The notes under the pieces are model-generated. The model had not been told where the DNA came from. It ran no database searches and saw only the letters and a list, made by a program, of their open reading frames with translations. 64,000 bases of DNA. It comes from Parendozoicomonas callyspongiae (GTDB taxonomy: Bacteria > Pseudomonadota > Gammaproteobacteria > Pseudomonadales > Endozoicomonadaceae). This document shows, piece after piece, positions 8,958-19,077 of the stretch; the stretch's first letter is position 1; every line of letters starts with the position of its first letter. A program made the position numbers and the translations under genes. The DNA is taken from assembly GCF_023502345.1 (NCBI RefSeq), contig NZ_JAMFLX010000022.1, forward strand, positions 18,804 through 82,803, read 5' to 3'.

Positions 8958-9287
8958 TCTGACTGCTCTCTTCAAGAATGGAGCCGGGGGGTTATTTTAC
9001 TGACAAAGTGGTGGTTTCTGTGTAACACGACATGATTTCACAGTGATATGTACTTATATGTTGCCATGGATCAACAATTATTGAGACTGTGCAAGGCAGG
9101 AAGAGCTGAAAAAGTGGTGGGTCAAATCGACCTGTGATTTATTACCTCAGCGGGAGACTGCTCAGTATGCCTAATGGTTTTGAGTGTTTCTGGTTTAGTT
9201 GGGAACGCGCTCCAGTATTTACATTTTCCTACTCGGGGCAGAAGAAGCGTTACTTTCTTCTGCCGCTGCTGTGTGAACTGAATCAGC
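8958..9287. other. Upstream region of dhaK without a gene
   Basis: About 330 bases without a supported gene. It should contain the dhaK promoter, but I find no convincing -35/-10 pair or operator. An imperfect inverted pair (TGTG...CACA, 9019-9042) is too widely spaced for a CRP site. Confidence 0.5.
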
Positions 9288-9488
9288 TCAGTTAACAGAT
9301 GTGTCCGGCAGTTTGGTGTGGGTAACAACAACTGATCCGTACTCATCCCGGAATTCAATCCGATCGGCCTTTGCGAGTGCGGCCATGCCGAGAAGCATTT
9401 GAGACATTACTTTTCCAGCTTCTTCAACGCCATTGTCTTTGATGTATCTGGCCAGCGTGTTAGCCAGCTCATTCTTTCCTGTGGCCAT
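9288..9488 (-). CDS. Small hypothetical protein
   Basis: The 66-residue protein starts at the ATG at 9488 (MATGKNELANTLARY) with AAAGGGG on the minus strand about 8 bases upstream, a good ribosome binding site. A longer reading from 9521 would add eleven poorly coding residues. It is predicted to be helical in its first two thirds (KDNGVEEAGKVMSQMLLGMAALAKA), then has a short beta-like end (RIEFRDEYGSVVVTHTKLP). No signal peptide, membrane helix or known domain is recognised. It stands alone, about 470 bases upstream of dhaK on the same strand, so it could be co-transcribed with the operon, but no link is shown. Confidence 0.55.
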   Translation of the reverse strand: MATGKNELANTLARYIKDNGVEEAGKVMSQMLLGMAALAKADRIEFRDEYGSVVVTHTKLPDTSVN

Positions 9489-9651
9489 TCCATGCCCCTT
9501 TGTTTTTATCGTTATTATCAAACCAGAAAGCTAACAGCGCTGTTACCCCTTCCTGTATAGAACTTCCCTGTTTCTATCATGTCATAAGCATAATCCTTTG
9601 TCTTTTCAGTATAGGAGACTCCGGCTGTTTAAAAGTAAGAGGCCAAACTCT

Positions 9652-10352
9652 ATGAAGATAGATAAAAAGATTTGGATTATTGCCTTGGTTGTACTTCAGT
9701 ATCTCCCCTCCACTCAAAGTACGGCTTTTGGATTCCAAGGTTTTCAAGACAGGTGTATGGAAATCATGGATCCACTTTCTGGTTCCAACCCTGAAATACA
9801 AAGCTATCTGGAGAATCTGTATGAAGAGTCTATCAGCGACGGTGGATTGTCAGGCTGGATACGTTTGCAGGACAGTATGGAAACTCTTCGCAGCCATGCC
9901 GACAAAGGAAGTCTCTACAAGTTTCGTGGAGCTGTCGTAAAAAAATTTGAAAAGATTGCATGTCACGTTTGGACTGTATTCATAAAGCTGTCTCTTACAT
10001 ATCGAAAAAGAATGTGAGTAATCTCGCTGTAAAAGATACCCATGTCCTGCTGGACAGAGAAAAAATCAACCATGATTTTGTCCAAACAATGGCTGATAAA
10101 AATGATTATGCATATGCAGCAATATCACTTTTTTACGCTCATGTATTTGAAATGGAAGAAGAGGAAAATATTCTATATACGAGGCAGCTCCAAGATGACT
10201 TGGCTTGCTTATCTTTGAATGGAATCAAGGGCGAGTTTGTTGGAAGAATGGCAGACAAAGCATGTCGTAATGATCTTCAGTGTTTCCATATCTTTACTGA
10301 AGCGATTGTGAAAATGGGGCTGGATATCGGCGTGTATTTCAGATTGTCCTGA
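9652..10352 (+). pseudogene. Secreted hypothetical protein split by a frameshift
   Basis: Two adjacent frames read as one protein. The first starts at ATG 9652 with a signal peptide (basic MKIDKK, a hydrophobic IWIIALVVLQYL core and a small-residue end) and continues to about codon 100. The second runs from about 9951 to the stop at 10350-10352 and has similar Cys-spaced helical composition (CHVW / LDCIHKAV ... CRNDLQCFHIF). The switch lies between 9951 and 9975, beside A-runs at 9939-9945 and 9950-9953, and needs a one-base change. The reconstructed protein would be about 230 residues with several cysteines and was probably periplasmic or secreted. No family is recognised. A sequencing error at the A-rich site is possible. 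Confidence 0.5.
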
Positions 10353-10419
10353 CAGCCAGTTTACCGGGCATACTGAAAGAGTCTGCCCGGCTCCGCGTTG
10401 ATATGATGCAACGAGACTT

Positions 10420-11379
10420 TTAAGCCGTTATGGCTTCAAATTCATTAACAACAACCAGCTTCCTAAGTGCAGATAAGCGATGGATATCAGCAATACCTAC
10501 ACCAACCTGAGAAACTGCCTGAGCTGCAACAGCTGTTGCCAGTTTTAATGTTGCTTCATTTGACCAGCCATTCGACAGGCCATAAACCAGTCCAGCAACC
10601 ATGCTGTCTCCAGCTCCTACAGTGCTGACCAGTTCTGAATCCAGTGGGAGCGCTTCCCATACCTGCTTTTTGGTGTACCACCGGCAGCCTTTGCGGCCAT
10701 GGGAAACCACAACATGCTGAGTACCAAGAGCCAGTAGTTCGGCAACAACCTCAGCCTCTTGCTCAGAAGAAGTAATACTGTGGTTACACCACTGTTCCAG
10801 CTCATGGATATTGGGCTTAACCAGAAATGGTACCGCCTTGATGGCTTTGCGTAATGCCTCACCGCTGGTATCAAGAACAACCCGTGCGCCCTGTTGCTTC
10901 AGGGTTTTAGTCAGAAGGTAGTACAGGTTTTTCGGGGCGCTTTTGGGCAGACTGCCACTGAGCACAACCCAGTCGCTTTTACGGCTGGCTTGAATAAGAC
11001 GCTGGGTGAATTGTTCAATATGCTTGGAATCCAGAGGCATACCCGGTAGGTTGATTTCGGTGACCTGATCGTTGGTCTCAGCCAGTTTTACATTGATGCG
11101 GGTTTCGCCTTCCACATAAAGACATTTATTGGTGATCAGGTGTTCTTTAAAGAACGCATCGAATTTTTCCCGGTTCTTTTCACCGAGTATTCCAGTAACA
11201 GAAACCTGTTTACCAAGATCAGTTAACACTTTGGCGACATTGATACCTTTACCTGCAGCACGAAGATTACCACTGCTGGCAATATTCACGGCATCAAGGT
11301 TGAGAATGTCACATTGGATAGTGAGATCGAGAGCGGGGTTCAGTGTGACGGCCAGAATAGGCTTGCTTACTTCATTCAT
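10420..11379 (-). CDS. fruK: 1-phosphofructokinase (PfkB family)
   Basis: FruK phosphorylates fructose 1-phosphate to fructose 1,6-bisphosphate after PTS uptake of fructose. The 319-residue protein from the ATG at 11379 matches the usual length of about 310. Visible PfkB motifs are TLNPALDLTI at the start, RAAGKGINVAKVL near residue 35, VVLSGSLP near 130 and the catalytic GAGDSMVAGLVYG with its Asp near 250. GGAGAG on the minus strand lies about 10 bases before the ATG; the longer reading from 11451 adds 24 residues not typical of the family. No fruA or fruB is next to it, unlike the common fruBKA operon, so a tagatose-6-phosphate kinase type (LacC) role is possible. Probably monocistronic. 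Confidence 0.85.
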   Translation of the reverse strand: MNEVSKPILAVTLNPALDLTIQCDILNLDAVNIASSGNLRAAGKGINVAKVLTDLGKQVSVTGILGEKNREKFDAFFKEHLITNKCLYVEGETRINVKLAETNDQVTEINLPGMPLDSKHIEQFTQRLIQASRKSDWVVLSGSLPKSAPKNLYYLLTKTLKQQGARVVLDTSGEALRKAIKAVPFLVKPNIHELEQWCNHSITSSEQEAEVVAELLALGTQHVVVSHGRKGCRWYTKKQVWEALPLDSELVSTVGAGDSMVAGLVYGLSNGWSNEATLKLATAVAAQAVSQVGVGIADIHRLSALRKLVVVNEFEAITA

Positions 11380-11989
11380 ACTACAAGGCTCTCCGGCACA
11401 GGGGGCAGGCAGTACTTGCACTACATGACCATACCTGCGGAGCGATTTCATTTGTGTAATTGCTGTAGGCGGATACTGCTGGTTTCGGCATGGGATTGCA
11501 ATATATCTGTTGGTGCTATTAAGCAGGGCAGTGGTTGTATATTCAGTTTGGTACCATGGAAACTGGAACAGGGTTATCGCTGAATACCTTCTTTTGCATA
11601 TTGAGAGAGGGAGTCAGTTAATGAAGGAAGTAGTTATCAGGGATTTTTGTGGTAAGGATTGGCCAGCCGTTTGCGTCATTCAGGACAGTGCCAAGCCTAT
11701 TGAACTGAAAGGATCATGCGATCAGCAGGCATTAAGGGTGTATAGCCGTATACAGGTCTGTCATGTTCAGCTTTACGCTAACAAAACGGGTGGATATTGT
11801 TAACTTTGGATTTCCCGAGCTTTCTCTTGTACATAAAAAAGACTCCAGACAAACAACACTGGAAGTATTGTTGCCGGAGTCTGGTGTGTCAAAGTCGCTT
11901 GTAGCTATGTCATCGTTATCTGTTTTATGTCACGACATGCTTGTACCGACAAATCTGGTCGCTTTTGATAAAAAGATCATTAGAGTGTT
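11380..11989. other. Mostly non-coding region between fruK and amtB
   Basis: Apart from the acetyltransferase-like fragment (11621-11803) no gene is supported. At 11841-11886 GACTCC and GGAGTC arms with extra internal pairing form an imperfect hairpin that could end the amtB transcript, about 100 bases beyond its stop. Confidence 0.4.
11621..11803 (+). pseudogene. N-terminal fragment resembling a GNAT acetyltransferase
   Basis: From ATG 11621 (preceded by GAGAGGGAG) the frame gives about 60 residues starting MKEVVIRDFCGKDWPAVCV and continuing with an E-L motif. This pattern (I-R-D-F-x-x-x-D-W-P-A-V-C) is typical of the first strand and helix of GNAT N-acetyltransferases. The frame ends at 11803 without the acetyl-CoA-binding motif, so the gene is truncated. 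A downstream stretch in another frame (about 11763-11860) could be a further decayed part. Family assignment rests on the N-terminal pattern only. Confidence 0.35.
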
Positions 11990-13261
11990 TTACTTCATCG
12001 TAAACTCAGGGTAAGCCTCCATCCCGCATTCTTCGATATCCACACCTTCGTACTCAACTTCTTCACTAACCCGGATTCCAGTGATGAGTTTGATTGCACT
12101 CCATACGATCAGACTGGTTCCAAATACCCAGGCAAAGATTGTTAGAGCACCAACCAGCTGACCGGTAACAGTTACGCCACTGTTTGTGAAAGGAACAACC
12201 ATCAGGCCAAAGAAACCAACCACACCGTGAACCGAGATTGCACCAACCGGATCATCAATCTTGAGCTTATCCAGTGCCAGGATTGAGAAGACAACTATCA
12301 CACCGCCAATGGCACCGATCACAGTCGCTTCAATTGGAGTTGGAGTGCTGGGCTCAGCAGTAATAGCAACCAGACCAGCCAGTGCACCGTTCAGACACAT
12401 GGTTAGATCAGCTTTACCGAACAACAGACGGGCAGTAATCAGAGCGGCAACCAGACCACCTGCTGCGGCAGCGTTGGTGTTCAGGAATACCATGGCAACG
12501 CTGTTGGCATTGGCAATATCACCCAGCTTCAAAACTGAACCGCCGTTAAATCCAAACCAGCCCATCCACAGGATGAAAGTACCGAGAGTTGCCAGTGGCA
12601 GGTTGGCACCGGGAATGGCATTTACTTCACCATTACGACCGTATTTGCCTTTACGGGGGCCAAGCAGAAGAACACCAGCCAGAGCGGCGGCAGCACCAGC
12701 CATATGCACAATACCGGAGCCAGCAAAGTCAGAGAAACCAAGGTCACCCAGATTATACAGGCCGAAGACGTCATCACCATTCCAGGTCCAGGCACCTTCC
12801 ATCGGGTATATGAAACCGGTCATCACTACAGCGAAGAGCAGGAAGCTCCAGAGTTTCATCCGTTCAGCAACAGCACCGGACACAATCGACATGGCTGTAG
12901 CTACGAATACAACCTGGAAGAAGAAATCTGAGGCACCGGAGTAAATAGAACCACCTTCAAAACCATCTTCGCGGGCAGCAAAATCAGCCAGTGTACTGGC
13001 GACATAGTTATCTCCAACCAGAACACCACTCAGAAGTACGCCACCGCCGTACATAATGTCGTACCCGACGATCAGGTACATGGTGCAGGAGATCGCAAAC
13101 AGCGCGACGTTTTTGGTCAGAATTTCAGTGGTGTTCTTGGAGCGAACCAGACCGGCTTCGAGCATGGCGAAACCTGCCGCCATCCACATCACCAGCGCGC
13201 CACAGACAAGGAAATAGAAAGTGTCCATTGCATACTGCAAATGGAATATTTGATTTTCCAC
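11990..13261 (-). CDS. amtB: Ammonium transporter
   Basis: AmtB is an inner-membrane channel for ammonium. The 423-residue protein has eleven expected membrane helices. The twin pore histidines lie in GSGIVHMAGAAAALAG and in ISVHGVVGFFG, and the helix with GWFGFNGGS is typical. The protein starts MENQIFHLQYAMDTFYFLVCGALVMWM, without a clear cleaved signal peptide, as in many marine Amt proteins. The end (GVDIEECGMEAYPEF) is a conserved cytoplasmic tail of this subgroup. It lies 120 bases downstream of glnK on the same strand; the pair forms the usual glnK-amtB unit, where GlnK plugs the channel when nitrogen is sufficient. A sigma-54 promoter and NtrC-like sites lie upstream of glnK. Confidence 0.96.
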   Translation of the reverse strand: MENQIFHLQYAMDTFYFLVCGALVMWMAAGFAMLEAGLVRSKNTTEILTKNVALFAISCTMYLIVGYDIMYGGGVLLSGVLVGDNYVASTLADFAAREDGFEGGSIYSGASDFFFQVVFVATAMSIVSGAVAERMKLWSFLLFAVVMTGFIYPMEGAWTWNGDDVFGLYNLGDLGFSDFAGSGIVHMAGAAAALAGVLLLGPRKGKYGRNGEVNAIPGANLPLATLGTFILWMGWFGFNGGSVLKLGDIANANSVAMVFLNTNAAAAGGLVAALITARLLFGKADLTMCLNGALAGLVAITAEPSTPTPIEATVIGAIGGVIVVFSILALDKLKIDDPVGAISVHGVVGFFGLMVVPFTNSGVTVTGQLVGALTIFAWVFGTSLIVWSAIKLITGIRVSEEVEYEGVDIEECGMEAYPEFTMK

Positions 13262-13383
13262 GATAAACCCCCAGGTTCATTTTTATTCTTCCGGACTGGC
13301 CCTGAAGCCTTCCAGCTTTATTTTCTTGGGTTTGCGAATGCCGCCCACACCGGCATACGCACAAAACAGGACAGGTTCGCTGG

Positions 13384-13761
<378 letters not shown>

Positions 13762-14012
13762 TCAATCTCCGGCCGTTTTTTTTACCATGCAAATGATTTT
13801 TCCATTACCTCTGGGTGACGAAAAAGTCATTTCCCGCTCATGGCTGTTTGGGTTGTCCTGAGGGTCAGGACAAGTTTACTCATTTGTCACAGCTCTTATA
13901 AGGTTTTTGCTCGGCTTAAGTTGTCAGCAATGCACCCGGTCTGTGCGAGTCCCTTCTTCAGTGCCGGTTTTGTTTTTGTTAACTGGCACTGATGACGACC
14001 TGCTCAGGAGAT

Positions 14013-14030
14013 AGCAGTCATCGTGCCATG
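14013..14030 (-). promoter_or_regulatory. Sigma-54 promoter for glnK-amtB
   Basis: On the minus strand the sequence reads TGGCACG-ATGA-CTGCT. The -24 element matches the sigma-54 consensus exactly and the GG and GC pairs are separated by ten bases, as required. Transcription would start near 14002, giving a leader of about 280 bases before glnK. Confidence 0.7.
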
Positions 14031-14090
14031 TTGAGAAAATCGTTGTGATTCATTGGGTTGTGCGGATTTCTGCAATAATGAATGGAAAAG

Positions 14091-14165
14091 GTGCATAACT
14101 GTGGAACATAATGGTGCACCAAGCCTTTGGGTGGGTTCTTGGTTGATGCGCCGTAATGGTGCGTT
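14091..14165. promoter_or_regulatory. Candidate NtrC enhancer sites upstream of glnK
   Basis: Two TGCRCC/GGTGCR-type sites occur: TGCATA...GGTGCACC at 14092-14120 and TGCGCC-GTAAT-GGTGCG at 14147-14163. The second is a clean dyad with the spacing of NtrC boxes (consensus TGCACC-N5-GGTGCA). They lie about 65-140 bases upstream of the sigma-54 promoter, where enhancers are expected. Confidence 0.5.
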
Positions 14166-14254
14166 AATAGGGCCCGATAGATCTCGACTGAAATGTTGAG
14201 TGCAAGGACATATATTAAAGCCGTATAAAGGTATTACGGTATCGTGGGGGAATT

Positions 14255-14575
14255 ATGATCGATAAAGCAGTATTTATTGGCAATATTGCTGAGAAGTTGC
14301 ATGAACTGGCTTCACATGCACCAGGTCAGCCCATACGGGAGGATCTGGAAAAAAATATCCGGGCCGTTCTGACGACAGCATTCAATAAAATGGAATTACT
14401 GACCCGCGAAGAGTTTGCCGGGCAGGCTGCCGTTCTCCAGAGAACCAGGGAGATGGTGGAAGCACTTGAGAAGCGAGTAGCTGAATTGGAAAAGCAAACT
14501 GAGCAGAATAACTCTCAACATGAAACTGCCGTTGAAAGTGTTGAGACTGAGGATACCTTCAACAAGGACGGTTAA
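14255..14575 (+). CDS. ubiK: UbiK (YqiC) ubiquinone biosynthesis accessory factor
   Basis: UbiK is a small coiled-coil protein that assists aerobic ubiquinone synthesis by binding the UbiJ-containing Ubi complex. The 106-residue protein fits: it starts MIDKAVFIGNIAEKLHEL, has the conserved centre DLEKNIRAVLTTAFNKMELLTREEF with VLQRTREMVEALEKRVAELE, the family core, and an acidic tail that is longer than usual. GTGGGGG precedes the ATG at 14255 by about 6 bases. It is divergent from glnK; no other ubi gene is near. In many Pseudomonas-type genomes ubiK lies next to glnK-amtB and comM, so the position is ordinary, although comM is elsewhere here. Confidence 0.85.
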   Translation: MIDKAVFIGNIAEKLHELASHAPGQPIREDLEKNIRAVLTTAFNKMELLTREEFAGQAAVLQRTREMVEALEKRVAELEKQTEQNNSQHETAVESVETEDTFNKDG

Positions 14576-14796
14576 GCCTACTAACCAGGCTGTGCCTATG
14601 AGCACAGCCGCAGTTTGTTTTCACTGTGGACTTTTCAGTGGAGGAGGGCTCATAGATCTGGATCATAATGACACTATACGAATGGCATTCCCTGAGTTAG
14701 AGCCGGATTCAGAGCTAATAGTTATTGTGACCACAATATCATCATCGCTGATAGCTGAAGTCAACGCTCCAGGCTCAGGTTTCTCGTCAATGACCA

Positions 14797-15265
14797 TCAA
14801 GGGTAGTGGGGGCGGTTTGGATAACCTCTTTCTAGGTGACGCTGCTGAGTAACGCCTGACATGGCGGCCAGCTCCTGAATTTCTGATTCTGACTTCTGGA
14901 AAAAGGGTTCTAATGAGCTCATTTGGTGTTCCCGGCTCAACAGTTGGCCAGTTTTCGGGTATAAGACATCTAAAGAAATCATCGTTCCTGAATACTTTAG
15001 TCCATACAGTAACCATGCGATTTCCTTAGCCGTAGTCGCGAATTTCTCTGATGGCTATTGGGCGACCGTCTTTTATAACACTCTGGGAATATTCATTGTC
15101 TCCAGAAAATGAAATATCTCCATAGTTGCCGGCCACTGTCGAAGGATCCAGAGAAGCACTTAGCTGGGCCAGGGCAGATACGCCTTCGAAAATAAATGCC
15201 TGGGTTGTTTGATAATTTCCCTCTTGGTATGGGGTGGTATGTAATTCAGATTCATATAAAAAACT
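14797..15265 (-). pseudogene. Remnant of an unidentified gene, frameshifted
   Basis: On the minus strand a coding-like frame without a start (15265-15026) reads ...YQTTQAFIFEGVSALAQLSA and ends ...KDGRPIAIREIRDYG. A second frame, open from 15054 to the stop at 14797, continues with EKFATTAKEIAWLLYGLKYS and ends ...HLERGYPNRPHYP. Joining them at 15026-15054 gives a smooth protein of about 155 residues, so I read it as one gene broken by a frameshift and lacking its N-terminus. A third frame (14663-15016) starts with an ATG after GGAAAT but is low complexity and probably a shadow. No family is recognised. Confidence 0.4.
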
Positions 15266-15967
15266 TTATTCAAAATAGTCTTGTTATCAGAACTGAAATC
15301 TGAAGAAATTCTATTTGTATAAACAAGACGTATAGGTCTTCCCTGATATTATTTGTGAGCATTTCTAAATAGCCAGCAGAATGGATCTTCAAAGCCTACG
15401 GGTTTGGTTCCCTTGTTACGACAAACTATCAAACACAGCGTGTCCATGATTCCGAACCTGGGCGCAGGATTTATGGTCAAGTCATGACCGATGGATCGTC
15501 GTAGCAAGGGAGCCACCCCCAAATCCATTGATCTTGGCAAAGGTTTGACCGAAAAACAAAATCCATGCCAAATGGACGAAGGATCACCATGAGTTAACCC
15601 GCAGGCCATTATGCCTGACAATATGCGAACATAAGACCCACCCGAGACTCTCACAGAATACAGAAATCATACTGATTGAAGGGTGGATATGGATGTAGAC
15701 CCACGAAGCCCAAAGAAGCCCAAAGAAGCCCAAAGAGGTGCCTTCAGGGCGCAGTTGTACAGTGCTTTCTGACTCAATCCTGCATCATAAATAATCTTGC
15801 AGATAATACGTTATCTCGTGGCCACTGGAGCGCTGTCCAGCGTGTTACCAGGCAGATTCCAGCCTGCCGTGCAATAGCTCAGTACCTTCCAGCACGGGAT
15901 ATTCTTAATCTGTCCTATTTAGACCCTTCCAAATATTACCGCACCCCCTCACTGATGAAAGGTCGGT
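15266..15967. other. Gene-poor stretch with degenerate sequence
   Basis: No gene is supported here. A 101-codon minus frame (15349-15654) is possible, but its composition is unlike the neighbours and it has no convincing start. The stretch looks like the non-coding or decayed part of a mobile element, without visible terminal repeats. Confidence 0.4.
15704..15735 (+). repeat. Three tandem copies of a 10-base unit
   Basis: The unit GCCCAAAGAA occurs three times in a row (the last copy ends AGG instead of AA). It is a short direct repeat, probably from slippage; there is no spacer, so it is not CRISPR. Confidence 0.7.
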
Positions 15968-16999
15968 TTATGAGGGCTTTAGTTTATTTGGGATTTCCTG
16001 AAGCAGGTTATTTAATCTCTGGCTCCAGATCACTTCCCGGCAACCATGATTCCAATCAGCCAGCACATGATAGATCTGGCACAGGGATAGCCAGGCAAAT
16101 TCTTTTTCAACATCTTCCTGACTTAACCGAAGTCTGGAGTGCTTTCTGTAACACGTGATGGCATCACTAGTGCTGAGTCCTTCCGGCCTGCGGGTAGACA
16201 GAAGCGTGACCAGATCCCAGACAGGGTTATGCACTGTTGCCAGATCAAAATCAAAAAGCATCATCGAGCCGCCTTTGGCTTTTGGAACCCAGAAGTGGTG
16301 CCAAAAGCAATCGCCATGAATTACTGTGACGTTCCTTTCTTCTTTAAGCTGTGGGCGAATCTGACTGTTCCAGTAATGCACAGCTTCAGGTAAGAGAGTT
16401 CTTAACTGTGACGCCAGTTTCTGTGAGTAACCTTCCTCTTCAAACTTACCCACAAGCCTGCAGCAAACAGGAATGGTTTCCAGCAGTGGCAGGGCATGAT
16501 CACGATACCTCCCATAGCTGAGATCTTTATCAACAGGTAGATTATTAATCATGTCATTATGAAATTGAGCCAGACAGGCGATGGCTTCTTTAGCAGTAGA
16601 ACAGTCAATCAGACCTGTGGAGAAAGTTTCTTCTGCTTCAAGAAGCAAATTATGAGTGGCTCTATATTCAGGCATTAAGCTAAAGCATGTACTTACTTCA
16701 CTATCGAAGCCTGATGCCAGAACCGGGGCAGTAAAAGCAGAATCTGTCTTGTGGGTAAGTTGATGAAACAGGGCTTCAAAAACACCGCTATCGACTGGGG
16801 ATAACTTCAGAACGAGCCGCTCTGGTAAAATAGAGACCTTATCAGTGTATTGCAGCTTTAGTTCCCCAATGTAGGAACTGTGGTCACCAGGGCGTTCGGT
16901 TAGCTCGACAGATAGTACTCTCCCCTGTTTGAGCAGACTGTGCTGGTAAAAAAGTTTGGTGAGATACTCTGGGTCCTGAAATCTGGCAAGAGCAAGCAA
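15968..16999 (-). CDS. Aminoglycoside-phosphotransferase-like kinase of unknown substrate
   Basis: The 343-residue protein has the APH/choline-kinase-like fold. The catalytic loop is VIHGDCFWHHFWV near residue 228 and the metal-binding DFG-like motif is MLFDFDLA near residue 251, followed by HNPVWDLVTLL, the usual order for this superfamily. In the HGDxxxxN loop the last Asn is replaced by His, which is unusual, so activity is uncertain. The N-terminal lobe has strands with VLKLSPVDSGVFE and LMPEYRATHNLLLEAEE. The best available start is a TTG at 16999; no ATG exists upstream before a stop, and the ribosome binding site is weak. Substrates in this family range from drugs to sugars and choline; none can be inferred here. 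It stands alone between gene-poor stretches. Confidence 0.65.
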   Translation of the reverse strand: MLALARFQDPEYLTKLFYQHSLLKQGRVLSVELTERPGDHSSYIGELKLQYTDKVSILPERLVLKLSPVDSGVFEALFHQLTHKTDSAFTAPVLASGFDSEVSTCFSLMPEYRATHNLLLEAEETFSTGLIDCSTAKEAIACLAQFHNDMINNLPVDKDLSYGRYRDHALPLLETIPVCCRLVGKFEEEGYSQKLASQLRTLLPEAVHYWNSQIRPQLKEERNVTVIHGDCFWHHFWVPKAKGGSMMLFDFDLATVHNPVWDLVTLLSTRRPEGLSTSDAITCYRKHSRLRLSQEDVEKEFAWLSLCQIYHVLADWNHGCREVIWSQRLNNLLQEIPNKLKPS

Positions 17000-17959
17000 T
17001 GTATTAATCTCTAGATAGCTTCCATTAACTATAAGTCAGGAGATCAATTTCAAGCAGCTTCCCGGTCACAGTCTCTCTCCACACTCTCTCATTCATGCAC
17101 TGTCAGATAAGGAGGCCAGTGCCGGGCAGGAGTTCTGTGTATTCAAAACGAAGGTTGAAAATATATGAAGGTTTGCTTTATCCGGTTTCTAAGCCTCCTG
17201 GAGGTTACCAAAAAAAGAGGGTTCCAAATAGCAGAGTCAGAAGGTGGGTTGACCTTAAAAATTGTAAGAGCCCAATATCCGAACCCTATCCGCTTGGTGT
17301 ACAGGGTACACCTGTATCTTTTCATTCGGTTTTTTTTCAGCGACCTGGAGAAAAAGTATTTATCTGATGAAGCTGCTTTAGCTCTTTTGCAAGCTAACTG
17401 TGGTAGTGATAAAGAAGCAGTGGAAGTTTTGAGACAACGAAAAGAAAGTTATTTCTGGTTGGAAAAATGCTGCCTAACTTGAGCAAGCGGTTTGGAGGTG
17501 TTTGCCATTTAAAAGGAATGAATTTCGAGAAGAGCAGGAGTCGGGGAAGTTGGCTGAAGACGGTTTCACAAATCTCGAAATTACTGTATTCATCATCCTT
17601 AAATCGCTTTCAAGCAGCGAATTGGGATAGGTAAATATCTGAATTAATAAAATTGAGAGAAAAAATACAAAAGAAAACATTGAGTTTGCGAGAGAGATTC
17701 CTTTGTAAACGAAGCAATAAGAAGAGATACACTCCATATTGTTCAATTAATAGATGCCAGAAGGCAGAAGGCAGCATCTACAAATGAATGAATAGGCAGG
17801 TTATCGAACGCACGACTTTATAGATGAACACCAGGATTCAAGTCAAAGACGATGTTTGGGAAATATTGTCCGCCAATGGCTAAGGAATCTGACTACATTC
17901 CGGCAATGTACAAATAGAAGGTTGTGGCTGCTGCTTCATGGGAAGCAGCAGCGCAGGCA
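17000..17959. other. Long stretch without a supported gene
   Basis: About 960 bases with no convincing gene. A plus-strand frame at 17165-17482 has a coding-like end (SDEAALALLQANCGSDKEAVE) but an implausible first half, so it may be a fragment of a lost gene. No repeats, tRNA or terminators are seen. Confidence 0.4.
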
Positions 17960-19037
<1,078 letters not shown>

Positions 19038-19071
19038 TTCAGGCTCTGAGTATTCAAACTCAGAGCCTGAA
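19038..19071. terminator. Perfect 13-bp hairpin after the aldehyde dehydrogenase gene
   Basis: TTCAGGCTCTGAG (19038-19050) pairs with CTCAGAGCCTGAA (19059-19071) around an 8-base loop. It lies 6 bases beyond the stop of the minus-strand gene; a T-tract is poor, so it may be a weak terminator or an mRNA-stabilising stem. Confidence 0.55.
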
Positions 19072-19077
19072 ACAAAG

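Noticed and set aside
9019..9042. Possible CRP site upstream of dhaK
   Set aside because: The TGTG and CACA arms are too far apart for the 16-base CRP consensus.
13789..13806. A second sigma-54-like site nearer to glnK (TGGAAAAATCATTTGCA on the minus strand)
   Set aside because: Eleven bases lie between GG and GC instead of ten, and the -24 element is poor.
15704..15735. Possible CRISPR
   Set aside because: The 10-base copies are directly adjacent, without spacers, and there are only three.
15676..16158. A 160-codon plus-strand frame
   Set aside because: It overlaps the end of the APH-like gene on the other strand, begins in a tandem repeat and has no family or ribosome binding site.
17165..17482. 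A 105-codon plus-strand frame
   Set aside because: Only its last third looks coding and there is no start signal; noted as part of a gene-poor stretch.
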